A stretch of 64,000 nucleotides of DNA from CAYMMX01 sp964391675. Lineage in GTDB: Bacteria; Cyanobacteriota; Vampirovibrionia; Gastranaerophilales; Gastranaerophilaceae. Position numbers and translations under genes: made by a program. Every line of letters starts with the position of its first letter. The first letter of the stretch is position 1. Below the pieces are notes generated by a model that saw nothing but the letters and a program-made list of their open reading frames with translations, was not told where the DNA came from and searched no databases. Shown here piece by piece: positions 44,113 to 53,536 of the stretch. The stretch is taken from assembly GCA_964391675.1 (NCBI GenBank), contig CAYMMX010000007.1, forward strand, positions 1 through 64,000, given 5' to 3'.

Positions 44113-45585
44113 ATGATGGTGACTCAATTTCTTGATACAGCATTCGGCAAAAATGATATCAGGGGTATTTATGGAAAAGATGTAACAGAAGATTTATTTT
44201 ATTATACAGCAAAAGGGTATATTCAATATTTGCTAAAGCACAGTAAAAAACATGTTTCTGAAATGTGGATTACTGTTACAAGAGATGCGAGAACTCATTC
44301 TCCATCGCTCGTCAAAGCATTGATTAACGGAATTATATCAACAGGGGCTAATGTGGTAGACTTAGGTCTTGCCCCAACTCCGATAGGCTATTATTCTGAA
44401 ATTGCAGGTATTAATTCTACAATTACAGATGGTGAAGATATAACAGGTGCGCTTATTGTCACAGCAAGTCATAATCCACCGGCTTATAACGGATTAAAAA
44501 TGACCTTTAACGGTCAATCTTTAAATGAAAAACAAATATTAGAAGTTAAAAATTATACTTTTGAAGAAGCTAAAAAATCATCCTTTCCTGAAAAAGTTGG
44601 TAAAGTTAAAAATTATGATTTAATACCTGATTACACAGATGTTATAGTAAAAAAATTCGGTAAAATCGGAAACGGAATTAAAGTTGTTGTTGACAGTGCA
44701 AATGCAACCGGCGGAGTTGTAGCACCAAACTTGTACAGAGCACTCGGCTGTCAGGTTATCGAACTCTATTCAAACCCCGATGGAAGATTTCCTCATCATC
44801 ACCCAAATCCGAGTGATGAAAAAACATTAACAGACATTAAAAAAGCAGTAATAAGTGAAGAAGCTGATTTAGGAATTGCTTTTGACGGAGATGCCGACAG
44901 AATTGGAGTAATTGATTCAAGAGGATACTCAATGACAGGTGACAAATTATTATGGATATATGCTCAAGATATTATTCAAAAATACAAAGATTCAGATAAA
45001 AAACCGATTATAGTTTCAGAAGTGAAGTGTTCTCAAGTTTTATATGACCAAATTAACAAAAATGGCGGCAATGCAATAATGTGTAAAACCGGTCATGGCT
45101 TTATTAAAAGTAAAATGAAAGAAACCGGCGCTATTCTGGCAGGAGAAATGAGCGGACATACCTTCTTTAAAGACCAATATTACGGGTTTGATGATGCAAC
45201 ATATGCAGGCTGCAGAATAATCGAGATAATAGCTAAGAATAAAAAGCTTAATCCGAATTTTAAAATTGAAGAATTACTTGAACCTTTTAATAACGTATTT
45301 TCTTCTGAAGAAGTCAGATTCTCTTGTGCAAATGAACTAAAAAAATCAACACTAAATTCGTTTAAATCAATTGTTGAAAAAAATCCTTATTTATTCTCGG
45401 ATAAAATACTGGATATTGTAACTATTGATGGAATGAGAATAATTTTTGACGGAGGTTTTGCACTAATTCGTCAAAGCAATACTGAACCTGTGTTTACATT
45501 GAGGTTTGAGGCAAAAACAAAAGAGTCGGCAGAAAAATATAAAAATATAATGATAGAAACTTTAGAAAAAATCATGGCAGAATAA
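44113..45585 (+). CDS. manB: Phosphomannomutase/phosphoglucomutase
   Basis: 490 residues. The phosphoserine loop is TASHNPPAYNG (near 117). The magnesium loop is FDGDADRIG, the sugar-binding loop GEMSGHTFF, and the phosphate loop RQSNTEPVFTLRFEA. It interconverts mannose 6- and 1-phosphate (or glucose equivalents), feeding GDP-mannose made by the gene at 47757-49145. GCGGGGG precedes the ATG. The glycosyltransferase follows 2 bp later. Confidence 0.9.
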   Translation: MMVTQFLDTAFGKNDIRGIYGKDVTEDLFYYTAKGYIQYLLKHSKKHVSEMWITVTRDARTHSPSLVKALINGIISTGANVVDLGLAPTPIGYYSEIAGINSTITDGEDITGALIVTASHNPPAYNGLKMTFNGQSLNEKQILEVKNYTFEEAKKSSFPEKVGKVKNYDLIPDYTDVIVKKFGKIGNGIKVVVDSANATGGVVAPNLYRALGCQVIELYSNPDGRFPHHHPNPSDEKTLTDIKKAVISEEADLGIAFDGDADRIGVIDSRGYSMTGDKLLWIYAQDIIQKYKDSDKKPIIVSEVKCSQVLYDQINKNGGNAIMCKTGHGFIKSKMKETGAILAGEMSGHTFFKDQYYGFDDATYAGCRIIEIIAKNKKLNPNFKIEELLEPFNNVFSSEEVRFSCANELKKSTLNSFKSIVEKNPYLFSDKILDIVTIDGMRIIFDGGFALIRQSNTEPVFTLRFEAKTKESAEKYKNIMIETLEKIMAE

Positions 45586-45587
45586 AA

Positions 45588-47750
45588 ATGTTATTGTTCT
45601 TATTATCGTTTATACTGGTATTTTTAACATCATATTTTTTGACAAGTTCAATTACTAATAAAAACAATGTGTTAGGCATAATTTATTTTTTCATTATATC
45701 TTTTGCTCAAATTGTTTTAATTTTTGAAATTTTATCAATTTTTAATTCAATAACACAAAATAATGTACTATTGTTAAATACTTTATTATTTTTGATAAGC
45801 TTTTTAATTTGGCACTATCACTCAAAAAAATTCTGGAAAATCGGGTTTGTAGATTTAAAAGGCAAACTAATAAACTCGTTTAAATTAGATAAATCACTAT
45901 TTGTATTATATATAGGATTTTGCGTATTTATTATTTCATCACTAATTTTATGTATACTGATGCCTGTGACAAGCGCGGACGGACAGTCTTACCATGTAGC
46001 AAGAAGCGCATTCTGGGTATTACAAGGCAATCTTAACCACTTTGATACTCCTGATGTAAGATCAATTTGTTTGCCTATTAATTCCGAAATACTTTATTCT
46101 TGGAATCTGTTGTTTTTAAAAAAAGATTTATTTTTGGGATTTTATGCTTTTTTTGGATATTTAATCGCAATAATTTCTACATTTAATATTATGAAATATG
46201 CGGGTTTTTGTTTCAGAAAAATGCTCTGGGTTATCTTTATACTATCATCTTTACCGTCATTGATAGTTCAAGTATCAGGGACTGAAACTGATATTATAAT
46301 TGCAGGGCTTATTGCTTCCAGCATACTGTTATATTGGAATGCACTTAAGACAGATAAACTTATTCCTGTTTTCATGTCTGCACTCTCTTATGCTTTGGCA
46401 CTAGGGACAAAAACACCTGCTTTTATTATGTTGCCGGGATTCATTTTTTTAACATTGGCACTTAGTATTTATTATAAAAAATTCAAACCATTAGTTATTT
46501 TATTTCTTTCCGGCATAATAAATTTTATTATTTTCGCTTCTTTTAACTATATTTTAAACTATCAACATTTCGGTAATTTTTTTGGCTCATCAAATTTTAT
46601 GGTTGTATCCAAAAATTATTACGGATTTAAAGGTCTATTAGCAAATATGGTTAAATATGTATTCATGTTCTTTGATTTTACCGGTTTAAAATGGGCTGAT
46701 TATGTTGAAATATTTTTTATTAAATTAAGAACTAACACTCTTAGTTTTTTAAACCTTGCTTATGTTAATGATGGAATATATACAATAAAATTTATGATTA
46801 ACCGAACTTTGCTAGAACCTGTAATGGGTGCAGGAATTTTAGGCTTTTTAGTTTTTCTGCCAAATCTTATCTGGGCATCAATAAGACCTATATTTAAACC
46901 TGTATGCAAAAAACATATATTCTCGTTAATGTTTGCGATAATGTTTATAATTAACATTATTTTTCTATCTGCATTATTGGCATATATGTCCTTTAGTGTG
47001 CGCTTTGTTATGTGTTTTATTGTAGTATCATCACCTGTACTTATATACTCATACCTGCCCAACAAAAATATTCTTAAATATATTATTGTTACCTTTGCAA
47101 CATTTTATCTTATAGGTATATCAACCCATTTATGGGCAAGACCTTTAATTAAAATCGCAAAATTATTATATAAAAATTATTCAATTGAACAAATAAGAGA
47201 AATAGCTGAATGCAGAAATTTTACTAATTTCACCAAGTATAAAAATTCATTATGTGTTCTTAAAAATCAAATTAAGAGAAAATATAATAAAACTAACAAA
47301 ATATTAGCATTTATTAGTTCCTCAGATTTTATGTATTTAATAAAATCACTAGAATTTGAGGGCTATCACATAGACATTAGAACACTGGAAGATGCAGAGA
47401 AAATTAACTTTTCAAATTATAATATAATAATTGCTCCAAATGCAGTACAAGTTTCAACAATGGTAAAAGATTTTGAAAACAGAAAAGAATATTATAAAAT
47501 TAATAAAAATAGAATAGTTATACTAAAAAAAGCTCCTGTTCCTTGTTATTATATAAAAAATCAAGATATACCAAACTATGAAAATACTCTTCCTTATCAA
47601 GTAAGATGTTTTATGACGGAAGGATTTAAAATTTCGAGAAACCTTGATTTAGTTGGAGCGGCAGGAATTGTTCCCGATAACAAAGTAGAAGATAAGGATT
47701 TCTATTTAATATATGAGAATAAACTAAACAGACCGATTAGGCTAGATTAG
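45588..47750 (+). CDS. Membrane glycosyltransferase-like protein (GT-C type)
   Basis: 720 residues with about twelve hydrophobic helices in the first 500. An early loop has SADGQSYHVAR, an acidic motif at the position where GT-C enzymes keep their catalytic Asp. The last 190 residues are soluble. GT-C enzymes use lipid-linked sugars outside the membrane. Between phosphomannomutase and GDP-mannose pyrophosphorylase it is a candidate for adding mannose to a surface glycan or protein, possibly the neighbouring pilin-like proteins. That target is a guess. Confidence 0.7.
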   Translation: MLLFLLSFILVFLTSYFLTSSITNKNNVLGIIYFFIISFAQIVLIFEILSIFNSITQNNVLLLNTLLFLISFLIWHYHSKKFWKIGFVDLKGKLINSFKLDKSLFVLYIGFCVFIISSLILCILMPVTSADGQSYHVARSAFWVLQGNLNHFDTPDVRSICLPINSEILYSWNLLFLKKDLFLGFYAFFGYLIAIISTFNIMKYAGFCFRKMLWVIFILSSLPSLIVQVSGTETDIIIAGLIASSILLYWNALKTDKLIPVFMSALSYALALGTKTPAFIMLPGFIFLTLALSIYYKKFKPLVILFLSGIINFIIFASFNYILNYQHFGNFFGSSNFMVVSKNYYGFKGLLANMVKYVFMFFDFTGLKWADYVEIFFIKLRTNTLSFLNLAYVNDGIYTIKFMINRTLLEPVMGAGILGFLVFLPNLIWASIRPIFKPVCKKHIFSLMFAIMFIINIIFLSALLAYMSFSVRFVMCFIVVSSPVLIYSYLPNKNILKYIIVTFATFYLIGISTHLWARPLIKIAKLLYKNYSIEQIREIAECRNFTNFTKYKNSLCVLKNQIKRKYNKTNKILAFISSSDFMYLIKSLEFEGYHIDIRTLEDAEKINFSNYNIIIAPNAVQVSTMVKDFENRKEYYKINKNRIVILKKAPVPCYYIKNQDIPNYENTLPYQVRCFMTEGFKISRNLDLVGAAGIVPDNKVEDKDFYLIYENKLNRPIRLD

Positions 47751-47756
47751 ATAAAT

Positions 47757-49145
47757 TTAAATCCGCCCATACATATCTTCATATCTAACAATATCATCTT
47801 CAATTAAAAGCTCACCCAATTGAACTTCAACGATTTCTAATTCCTCTTCATATGGATTTTGAAGGGAATGTATAGCTTTAAGCGGAATATCTATACTATG
47901 GCCTGTTGTTAAAATATGCTCTTCGTCATTAAGTATAACCTTTGCCGTACCGGATAATACAACCCAATGTTCACTTCTGTGATTATGGGATTGGACAGAT
48001 AATTTTTGACCAGAGCCGACATGAATTAATTTAGTTAAGAATCCTTTGCCTTGGTTTAAAACGGTATAAAAACCCCAAGGTCTGTATACTGTTTTATGAA
48101 CCAAATGTGTATTGTCATTTTGCTTTTTTAAGGTATCAAATATTTTTTTAACATCTTGTGTTTTATCTTTTCGACAAGCCAACACAGCATCTTCAGTTTC
48201 AACCAAAACAATATTATCTAATCCTACAGTTGCAACAAGCTTAGAAGATGCATATACTAAAGAATTTTTAGAATCCTCATCAAGTACATGTCCTAATAGA
48301 ACATTATTACTGGAATCTTTAACACTAACATCATAAATAGATTGCCAAGACCCTAAATCATTCCAGTCACTTTCAAGTTTTACAAGTGCTATTTTGTCAG
48401 ATTTTTCCATAACTGCGTAATCAATTGATATATTTGGCATTTTATCAAACAAATTATACTCTATTTTATCCGAATCTGAAAAATCAAATTCGTTCATAAC
48501 AGAATATATTTCAGGGCATAATTTTTTAATTTCTTCAATCATAGTTGATACTTTAAACATAAAAATACCGCTATTCCAAAAATATGTTTTTGCATCAACG
48601 TATTTTTGAGCAGTTTTAGCATCAGGTTTTTCAACAAATTCTTTAACCTGAAATCCGTCATGAAGTGGTTTTTTAAGAATATTTATGTAGCCATAACCGG
48701 TTTCAGGATAATCAGGTTCAATTCCAAAAGTAACAATATATCCTTCATTTGCTAATATCTCACCTTTCTTAACTGTTTCATAAAAATTTTTAGTGTTTTT
48801 AATCAGGTGATCAGAAGGTACAACCAATATAACAGGATCCTTATCAAGTTTTTGGATATATTTGATTGCCACAGCAATTGCAGGAGCTGTATTTTTAGCC
48901 AAAGGTTCAGCAAGAACCGAAATTTTATCCGAAATATTTTCAAGCTGTAATTGAACGTTTGATGCATGTTTTGTATTGGTTATACTAATAATGTTTTCTG
49001 CCGGCATAAAAAAGTTTAAGCGTTCAAATGTAGACTGAAGAAGACTCCTGTCAGAATTAATATTTAATAATTGCTTAGGATATAATTCTCTGGATAAAGG
49101 CCATAATCTACTACCTGAACCACCTGCTAAAATTATTCCGAACAT
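47757..49145 (-). CDS. manC: Mannose-1-phosphate guanylyltransferase/mannose-6-phosphate isomerase
   Basis: 462 residues, the bifunctional type. The nucleotidyltransferase begins LAGGSGSRLWPLSRELYPKQ and includes FVEKPDAKTAQKYV. A C-terminal cupin (about 345-455) carries RPWGFYTVL, HNHRSEHWVVLSG and IPLKAIHSLQNP, the type II isomerase. It makes GDP-mannose from fructose 6-phosphate via mannose 6-phosphate, with the mutase at 44113. A GGGGGG site precedes the start. Confidence 0.93.
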   Translation of the reverse strand: MFGIILAGGSGSRLWPLSRELYPKQLLNINSDRSLLQSTFERLNFFMPAENIISITNTKHASNVQLQLENISDKISVLAEPLAKNTAPAIAVAIKYIQKLDKDPVILVVPSDHLIKNTKNFYETVKKGEILANEGYIVTFGIEPDYPETGYGYINILKKPLHDGFQVKEFVEKPDAKTAQKYVDAKTYFWNSGIFMFKVSTMIEEIKKLCPEIYSVMNEFDFSDSDKIEYNLFDKMPNISIDYAVMEKSDKIALVKLESDWNDLGSWQSIYDVSVKDSSNNVLLGHVLDEDSKNSLVYASSKLVATVGLDNIVLVETEDAVLACRKDKTQDVKKIFDTLKKQNDNTHLVHKTVYRPWGFYTVLNQGKGFLTKLIHVGSGQKLSVQSHNHRSEHWVVLSGTAKVILNDEEHILTTGHSIDIPLKAIHSLQNPYEEELEIVEVQLGELLIEDDIVRYEDMYGRI

Positions 49146-49204
49146 AAGCCCCCCTATAATATTTAATATTATAATAAATAAAAAAATGCTAAAAGTAAAT
49201 AAAT

Positions 49205-50560
49205 TTACCTATTTAATTTTTCTAACAATTTTTCTGCGGCGGTTAATAAAGGGTCAATACTTGGAGAATATGGCGGAGCATAAGTCAAATCCGTAGACAG
49301 AAAATCTTCTACACTCATAGAACATACCAAGCTTGAAGCAACAGTATTAACACGTTTATCTGCATCACCACAACCTATTGCTTGAGCTCCAAGAAGTTTT
49401 TTTGAATTTTTATCTGCAATAAGTTTTATTGTAATATTCTTTGCTTCCGGCAAATATCCTACTTTATCCAATTTTGTAACTGTTTCAAAAACAGGCTCAT
49501 AACCAAGACTTAATGCTTGTTTTACTGTCAAACCTGTAATTGACATTGTAAAACCAAAATATCTGGTAACAGCAGAGCCTAAAATTCCATCGAAAAAATC
49601 TTCCTGACCGCATAAATTAATTGCAGCAGTACGTCCCTCCTTATTAGCGGTGGAGCCAAGCGGCACCCATACAGGAGTATTCGAAACCATATGATTTTTT
49701 TCCACACAATCGCCTGCGGCATAAATATTTTCAATATTAGTCTGCATTTTTTTATTAACCTTAATTGCACCTGTTTCACCAAGTTTAATACCTGCATCTA
49801 CAGCCAATTCAATATTTGGTTTAACACCTGTTGCAATAATCACTATATCTGCATCAAATTTAAGCCCGTTTTTTGTTCTAACTCCGGTTACTTCGTTTTC
49901 ACCTATAAGTTCAACAACAGAATCAGAATTGATAATCTGTACTTTATCTCTATCTTTATCTAGAATATGATTTTTTATTAAAGCAGAAATATCATCATCA
50001 AATATTGGCATTATTGTTGGTAAAAATTCAATTAATGTAACGTTTAATCCCTGCTTAACAAAAGCTTCAAGCAGTTCTATACCAATATACCCGCCACCAA
50101 TTATTACTGCTTTTTGGGAATTAAGGACTTTCTGTTTAATATTTATTCCGTCTTCTAAAGTTCGGAGTGTAAAAACATTTTTTAAATTCAGATTATCTAT
50201 TGGAGGAATAAAAGGTTTTGCACCTGTTGCAACAACTAATTTATCATAGTTGACATAAAATTCATTATCATTCAAAATGTTTTGCACCAGTATTTTTTTA
50301 TTATCAGGTAAAATTTTAATGACCTTATTTTGCAAATGAATATGAATTTGATCATTTTCGAATTCATCAACTGTACGTGCTATAAGCATACTTTCATCAT
50401 CAAAATTACCCTCTATAAAAAAAGGTAATCCGCAAGCCGAATATGAAACATTCGTGTCTTCAGTATATATATCTATTTCCGAATCAGGTATAAGCTTTCT
50501 TGATTTTGCTGCAGCTTTGGTTCCTGCTGCAACACCACCTATTATTACAATTTTTGTCAT
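49205..50560 (-). CDS. CoA-disulfide reductase/NADH oxidase-like flavoprotein
   Basis: 451 residues. The FAD site is VIIGGVAAGTKAAAK. The single redox cysteine, Cys43, is in SYSACGLP, the hallmark of the CoADR/Nox/Npx group. The NAD(P) site is VIIGGGYIGIELLEAF, the second FAD site IYAAGDCVE, and the dimerisation domain follows to the end. Substrate choice (CoA disulfide, peroxide, polysulfide or oxygen) cannot be read from sequence. The TATAAT box ends 6 nt before the ATG, so translation appears leaderless. Confidence 0.88.
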   Translation of the reverse strand: MTKIVIIGGVAAGTKAAAKSRKLIPDSEIDIYTEDTNVSYSACGLPFFIEGNFDDESMLIARTVDEFENDQIHIHLQNKVIKILPDNKKILVQNILNDNEFYVNYDKLVVATGAKPFIPPIDNLNLKNVFTLRTLEDGINIKQKVLNSQKAVIIGGGYIGIELLEAFVKQGLNVTLIEFLPTIMPIFDDDISALIKNHILDKDRDKVQIINSDSVVELIGENEVTGVRTKNGLKFDADIVIIATGVKPNIELAVDAGIKLGETGAIKVNKKMQTNIENIYAAGDCVEKNHMVSNTPVWVPLGSTANKEGRTAAINLCGQEDFFDGILGSAVTRYFGFTMSITGLTVKQALSLGYEPVFETVTKLDKVGYLPEAKNITIKLIADKNSKKLLGAQAIGCGDADKRVNTVASSLVCSMSVEDFLSTDLTYAPPYSPSIDPLLTAAEKLLEKLNR

Positions 50561-50566
50561 TCATAA

Positions 50567-50594
50567 ATTATATCTGAATAATAAATCTTTTCAA
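50567..50594 (-). promoter_or_regulatory. Promoter placing +1 at the flavoprotein start codon
   Basis: On the minus strand TTGAAA and TATAAT are 16 bp apart, and the -10 ends 6 nt before the ATG at 50560. No ribosome binding site fits. Confidence 0.65.
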
Positions 50595-50661
50595 TAGCAA
50601 ATATACTATGTTCAATAATACAAATTACTATATCTATTATGATAATGAAAAATCATACAAT

Positions 50662-50701
50662 AAAGCTGATACATGTTTGTTTTTTAGTTTGTATCAGCTT
50701 T
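50662..50701 (-). terminator. Hairpin terminator after the 127-residue gene
   Basis: AAAGCTGATACA and its exact complement TGTATCAGCTTT enclose 16 nt. It starts 22 bp past the stop at 50724 and separates that gene from the flavoprotein promoter. The following T-run is modest. Confidence 0.65.
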
Positions 50702-50723
50702 GAAAAATTATTTAAAAACAGGT

Positions 50724-51107
50724 TTATACAATAATATCTAAATCTTTATGGTATTTGTTAAGTGCTTGAATTTCTTCGTGATTTTTTGCTTTCCCGAGTA
50801 ACCTTTTCAATCTTGCTTCTTTTAGCACGTCAGATTCAGTAGATGGTTGTAAATTCTGTTTCTTAATTAACTTTTTAGAATGACTACTTAAATCTCTTCC
50901 TGATTCTGTAATTTGCTTGAATCCACGAGCTAATCCTTCAAAAGCTTCATCTAGGCGTACTGAATCTTCATTTTGGGATAAAGGTACTCCTGTTTTTGCT
51001 TTATGATTAGCTTCAGCTAATAAATTATAGTCGATTTTTTTTGTCCCGGACAATTCAGGAATAACTCTAAAGGTGTTAATATAAGATCTTACTGGTGGTG
51101 TTTTCAT
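50724..51107 (-). CDS. Small helical protein, unknown function
   Basis: 127 residues, charged and mostly helical, with no signal peptide or membrane helix. Lys/Arg-rich patches (KKLIKKQN, ARLKRLLGKAK) could bind nucleic acid or acidic partners. GGAG lies 7 bases before the ATG, and a hairpin follows the stop, so this is an independent gene. No family recognised. Confidence 0.6.
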   Translation of the reverse strand: MKTPPVRSYINTFRVIPELSGTKKIDYNLLAEANHKAKTGVPLSQNEDSVRLDEAFEGLARGFKQITESGRDLSSHSKKLIKKQNLQPSTESDVLKEARLKRLLGKAKNHEEIQALNKYHKDLDIIV

Positions 51108-51258
51108 ACATTTGCTCCATTATATAAATTACTATCACACCCAAGATAAAGTACAAAAATAATTATTATTGCCAATAAGAATTTTAATTTTATAAATTGT
51201 TTACAAATATTTATATTTAAAATTTCTTTTTTTGATAAAATGAGCTAAAGAGGTACTT

Positions 51259-52620
51259 ATGAGAAGAGAACACGACATTATTGGTTCGGTAGAACTTCCC
51301 CAAAAATCATATTTTGGCATCCACACATACAGAGCAATAAATAATTTTAATGTATCAGGCTATAAAATTGATGAAGAACTTATAAAAGCTTATGGCACAG
51401 TTAAATTTGCATGTATTAAAACGATTTCGGAAATAAAGAATACAGACAAAGAAAAATTTAGCGCTATAATGCAAGCTTGCACTGAAATGTCAGAAGGTAA
51501 ATTAACAAAATATATTCAGGTCGATGCACTTCAAGGAGGAGCGGGAACTTCACTTAATATGAATATAAATGAGGTTATTACAAACAGAGCATTAGAAATT
51601 ATGGGGGAAAATAAAGGAGATTATGAAATTATCTCCCCTCTTGGAGATATAAATAAATACCAATCGACAAATGATACGTTCCCAACGGCATTAAAAATAG
51701 CCGCAATAAGAAAATTTAGAGAACTTGAAAAAGCAACTATACAATTACAAGAAGCTTTAGAAAAAAAAGAAAAAGAGTTTTCATCTATCGTGAAAATAGG
51801 AAGAACAGAGCTTACTGAAGCTGTGCTGACAACATTAGGAAAAGAATTTTCTGCATACGCGGAAGCAATATCAAGGGATAGATGGAGAATTTATAAATGT
51901 GAAGAACGCTTAAGAGTTGTAAATATAGGCGGAACTGCTATAGGTACAGGGCTTGGAGCACCTAAAAAATATATTTTTCAAGTAATTGAAAATTTACGAG
52001 ATATAGCCGGAATTGGGCTTGCAAGAGCAGAAAACTTAGTTGATAATACACAAAATACGGATGTATACAGTGAGGTTTCAGGGATTTTAAAAGCTAATGC
52101 AACAAATTTAATTAAAATTGCAAATGACTTAAGGCTCATGACATCTTATGGAGAAATAAATTTACCTGCAGTACAAGCCGGATCATCCATAATGCCTGGT
52201 AAAGTTAACCCTGTTATTCCTGAAATGGCTGCACAGATTGGATTAAAAGTTATAGGTAATGATTCAATTATAAGTCATGCAAGTGCTCTCGGGCAATTAG
52301 AACTAAACCAAAACCTACCTTTAATTGCATTTGCGCTTCTGGAAAGTCTAAATTTACTTATTAATACGAACAAAATCCTTGCCGAAAAATGTATAGAAGG
52401 AATAAGTCCCAATACAGAGAAATTAAAGACAGAACTACATTCAAGTACTGCAATTTTAACAGCTCTTTTGCCTAAATTTGGGTATGTAAAACTTTCAGAA
52501 ATTTCAGAAAAATTAAAACAAACAAACTTAACAGTTAAAGAATATGTTTTAAAAAACGACCTGTTAAATGAAGATGAATTCGAAGAATTAATTTCAGCTG
52601 AATCAGTCTTAGCGCTATAA
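51259..52620 (+). CDS. aspA: Aspartate ammonia-lyase (aspartase/fumarase superfamily)
   Basis: 453 residues. The signature loop GSSIMPGKVNPV is near 310. N-terminal EHDIIGSVELPQKSYFGIHTYRA is aspartase-like rather than fumarase-like. NDTFPTA is also present. It interconverts aspartate with fumarate and ammonia. Just upstream of the pyrimidine operon it could supply or drain aspartate, the substrate of PyrB. AAAGAGG precedes the start. A new promoter lies beyond its stop. Confidence 0.88.
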   Translation: MRREHDIIGSVELPQKSYFGIHTYRAINNFNVSGYKIDEELIKAYGTVKFACIKTISEIKNTDKEKFSAIMQACTEMSEGKLTKYIQVDALQGGAGTSLNMNINEVITNRALEIMGENKGDYEIISPLGDINKYQSTNDTFPTALKIAAIRKFRELEKATIQLQEALEKKEKEFSSIVKIGRTELTEAVLTTLGKEFSAYAEAISRDRWRIYKCEERLRVVNIGGTAIGTGLGAPKKYIFQVIENLRDIAGIGLARAENLVDNTQNTDVYSEVSGILKANATNLIKIANDLRLMTSYGEINLPAVQAGSSIMPGKVNPVIPEMAAQIGLKVIGNDSIISHASALGQLELNQNLPLIAFALLESLNLLINTNKILAEKCIEGISPNTEKLKTELHSSTAILTALLPKFGYVKLSEISEKLKQTNLTVKEYVLKNDLLNEDEFEELISAESVLAL

Positions 52621-52668
52621 TAACTCTAGTACTATATCAAATAATCCGTAATATTTTTTCATAAAAAA

Positions 52669-52698
52669 TTGACTCAATTTTTTTGTTTGATATATAAT
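52669..52698 (+). promoter_or_regulatory. Promoter of the pyr operon
   Basis: TTGACT and TATAAT are separated by 18 bp, close to consensus. Predicted +1 is near 52705, at the AAGGTGAGG site of the leader ORF. The promoter lies 48 bp after the aspA stop. Confidence 0.7.
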
Positions 52699-52716
52699 TG
52701 CTGTAAGGTGAGGATT

Positions 52717-52746
52717 ATGAAAATAAACAAGCAAAATTTAATATAA
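52717..52746 (+). CDS. Nine-residue leader peptide ORF of the pyr operon
   Basis: ATG, eight more codons and TAA, encoding MKINKQNLI. A strong AAGGTGAGG site (52705-52713) stands 3 nt before the ATG. The stop codon overlaps the first bases of the terminator stem at 52745. A translating ribosome at the stop would cover the left arm and block the hairpin, so leader translation could control readthrough into pyrK. This is the layout of an attenuator; what is sensed is not evident, as no amino acid is over-represented. Confidence 0.5.
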   Translation: MKINKQNLI

Positions 52747-52781
52747 AAAAAGAGAAAAGTATTTGGCTTTTCTCTTTTTTT
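52745..52781 (+). terminator. Intrinsic terminator/attenuator before pyrK
   Basis: AAAAAAAGAGAAAAG, loop TATTTGG, CTTTTCTCTTTTTTT: a 15-bp stem ending in a seven-T run. It lies between the operon promoter and the first gene, so most transcripts would end here unless it is prevented from forming. The pyrK site GAGGT follows at 52788. Confidence 0.75.
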
Positions 52782-52795
52782 ATAAATGAGGTAAA

Positions 52796-53536
52796 ATGAA
52801 TAATCATACAGGTAAAATAAAGGAAATAAAAGAAATAAATAGAGATATTTATTGCGTTAAAATCTTTGTTCCTAAATTAAAAGATATTCAACCTGGACAA
52901 TATATTTCTATACTTTGTAAAGGACTAACTTTTAGAAGACCCTTTAGTGTTGCTGACTTTGAGAATAATACTATAACTATTTTAATAAAGAAAAGAGGGA
53001 AGGGTACCGAATTAATTACAAATTTAAAATCAGAAGACACACTAGAATTATCAGCACCTCTCGGAAATAAATTTAGTATTGAAAATAAAAAAACATTATT
53101 AGTAGGAGCAGGAATTGGAGTTGCTCCTTTAATTTATTTAAATAAAAAATTAAAGAACTTAGGATCAAAAACATTTTTTGCTGCAGGTTTTCAAAGTAAG
53201 TCAGACATTATAGAAATTGTTCCATATGATTTTATATCAACTGATGACGGAACTAATAAAAATATAGGGAGCATTTGTGATTATTTAGAAGAAATTATAA
53301 AAGATTTTTTACCTGACAAAATAGTATCATGTGCTCCTCGTCCTGTTCTAAAAATTGTTGCTGAAACTGCTGAAAAATATGATATCCAGTGTGACGTTTG
53401 CATGGAAAAAGTAATGGCATGCGGTATAGGAGTTTGTAGAGGATGTGCCATAAAAATTAAACAAGGTGACGAAATAGTTAATAAAACTGTATGTAAAGAT
53501 GGACCGGTATTTAATGGTATGGAGGTCATATGGTAA
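52796..53536 (+). CDS. pyrK: Dihydroorotate dehydrogenase electron-transfer subunit
   Basis: 246 residues. The FAD motif is FRRPFSVAD, the NAD-binding motif LLVGAGIGVAPLIYL. The [2Fe-2S] cluster cysteines are in CMEKVMACGIGVCRGCAIK and VCKDGPVF. PyrK passes electrons from PyrD to NAD. It pairs with the class 1B PyrD that overlaps its end by 7 bp. First gene of the operon. Confidence 0.95.
   Translation: MNNHTGKIKEIKEINRDIYCVKIFVPKLKDIQPGQYISILCKGLTFRRPFSVADFENNTITILIKKRGKGTELITNLKSEDTLELSAPLGNKFSIENKKTLLVGAGIGVAPLIYLNKKLKNLGSKTFFAAGFQSKSDIIEIVPYDFISTDDGTNKNIGSICDYLEEIIKDFLPDKIVSCAPRPVLKIVAETAEKYDIQCDVCMEKVMACGIGVCRGCAIKIKQGDEIVNKTVCKDGPVFNGMEVIW

Noticed and set aside
52705..52795. PyrR-binding antiterminator like that of Bacillus pyr operons
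   Set aside because: The leader is too short and A-rich for the known PyrR RNA loop, and no competing stem is visible. The short translated leader explains it better.
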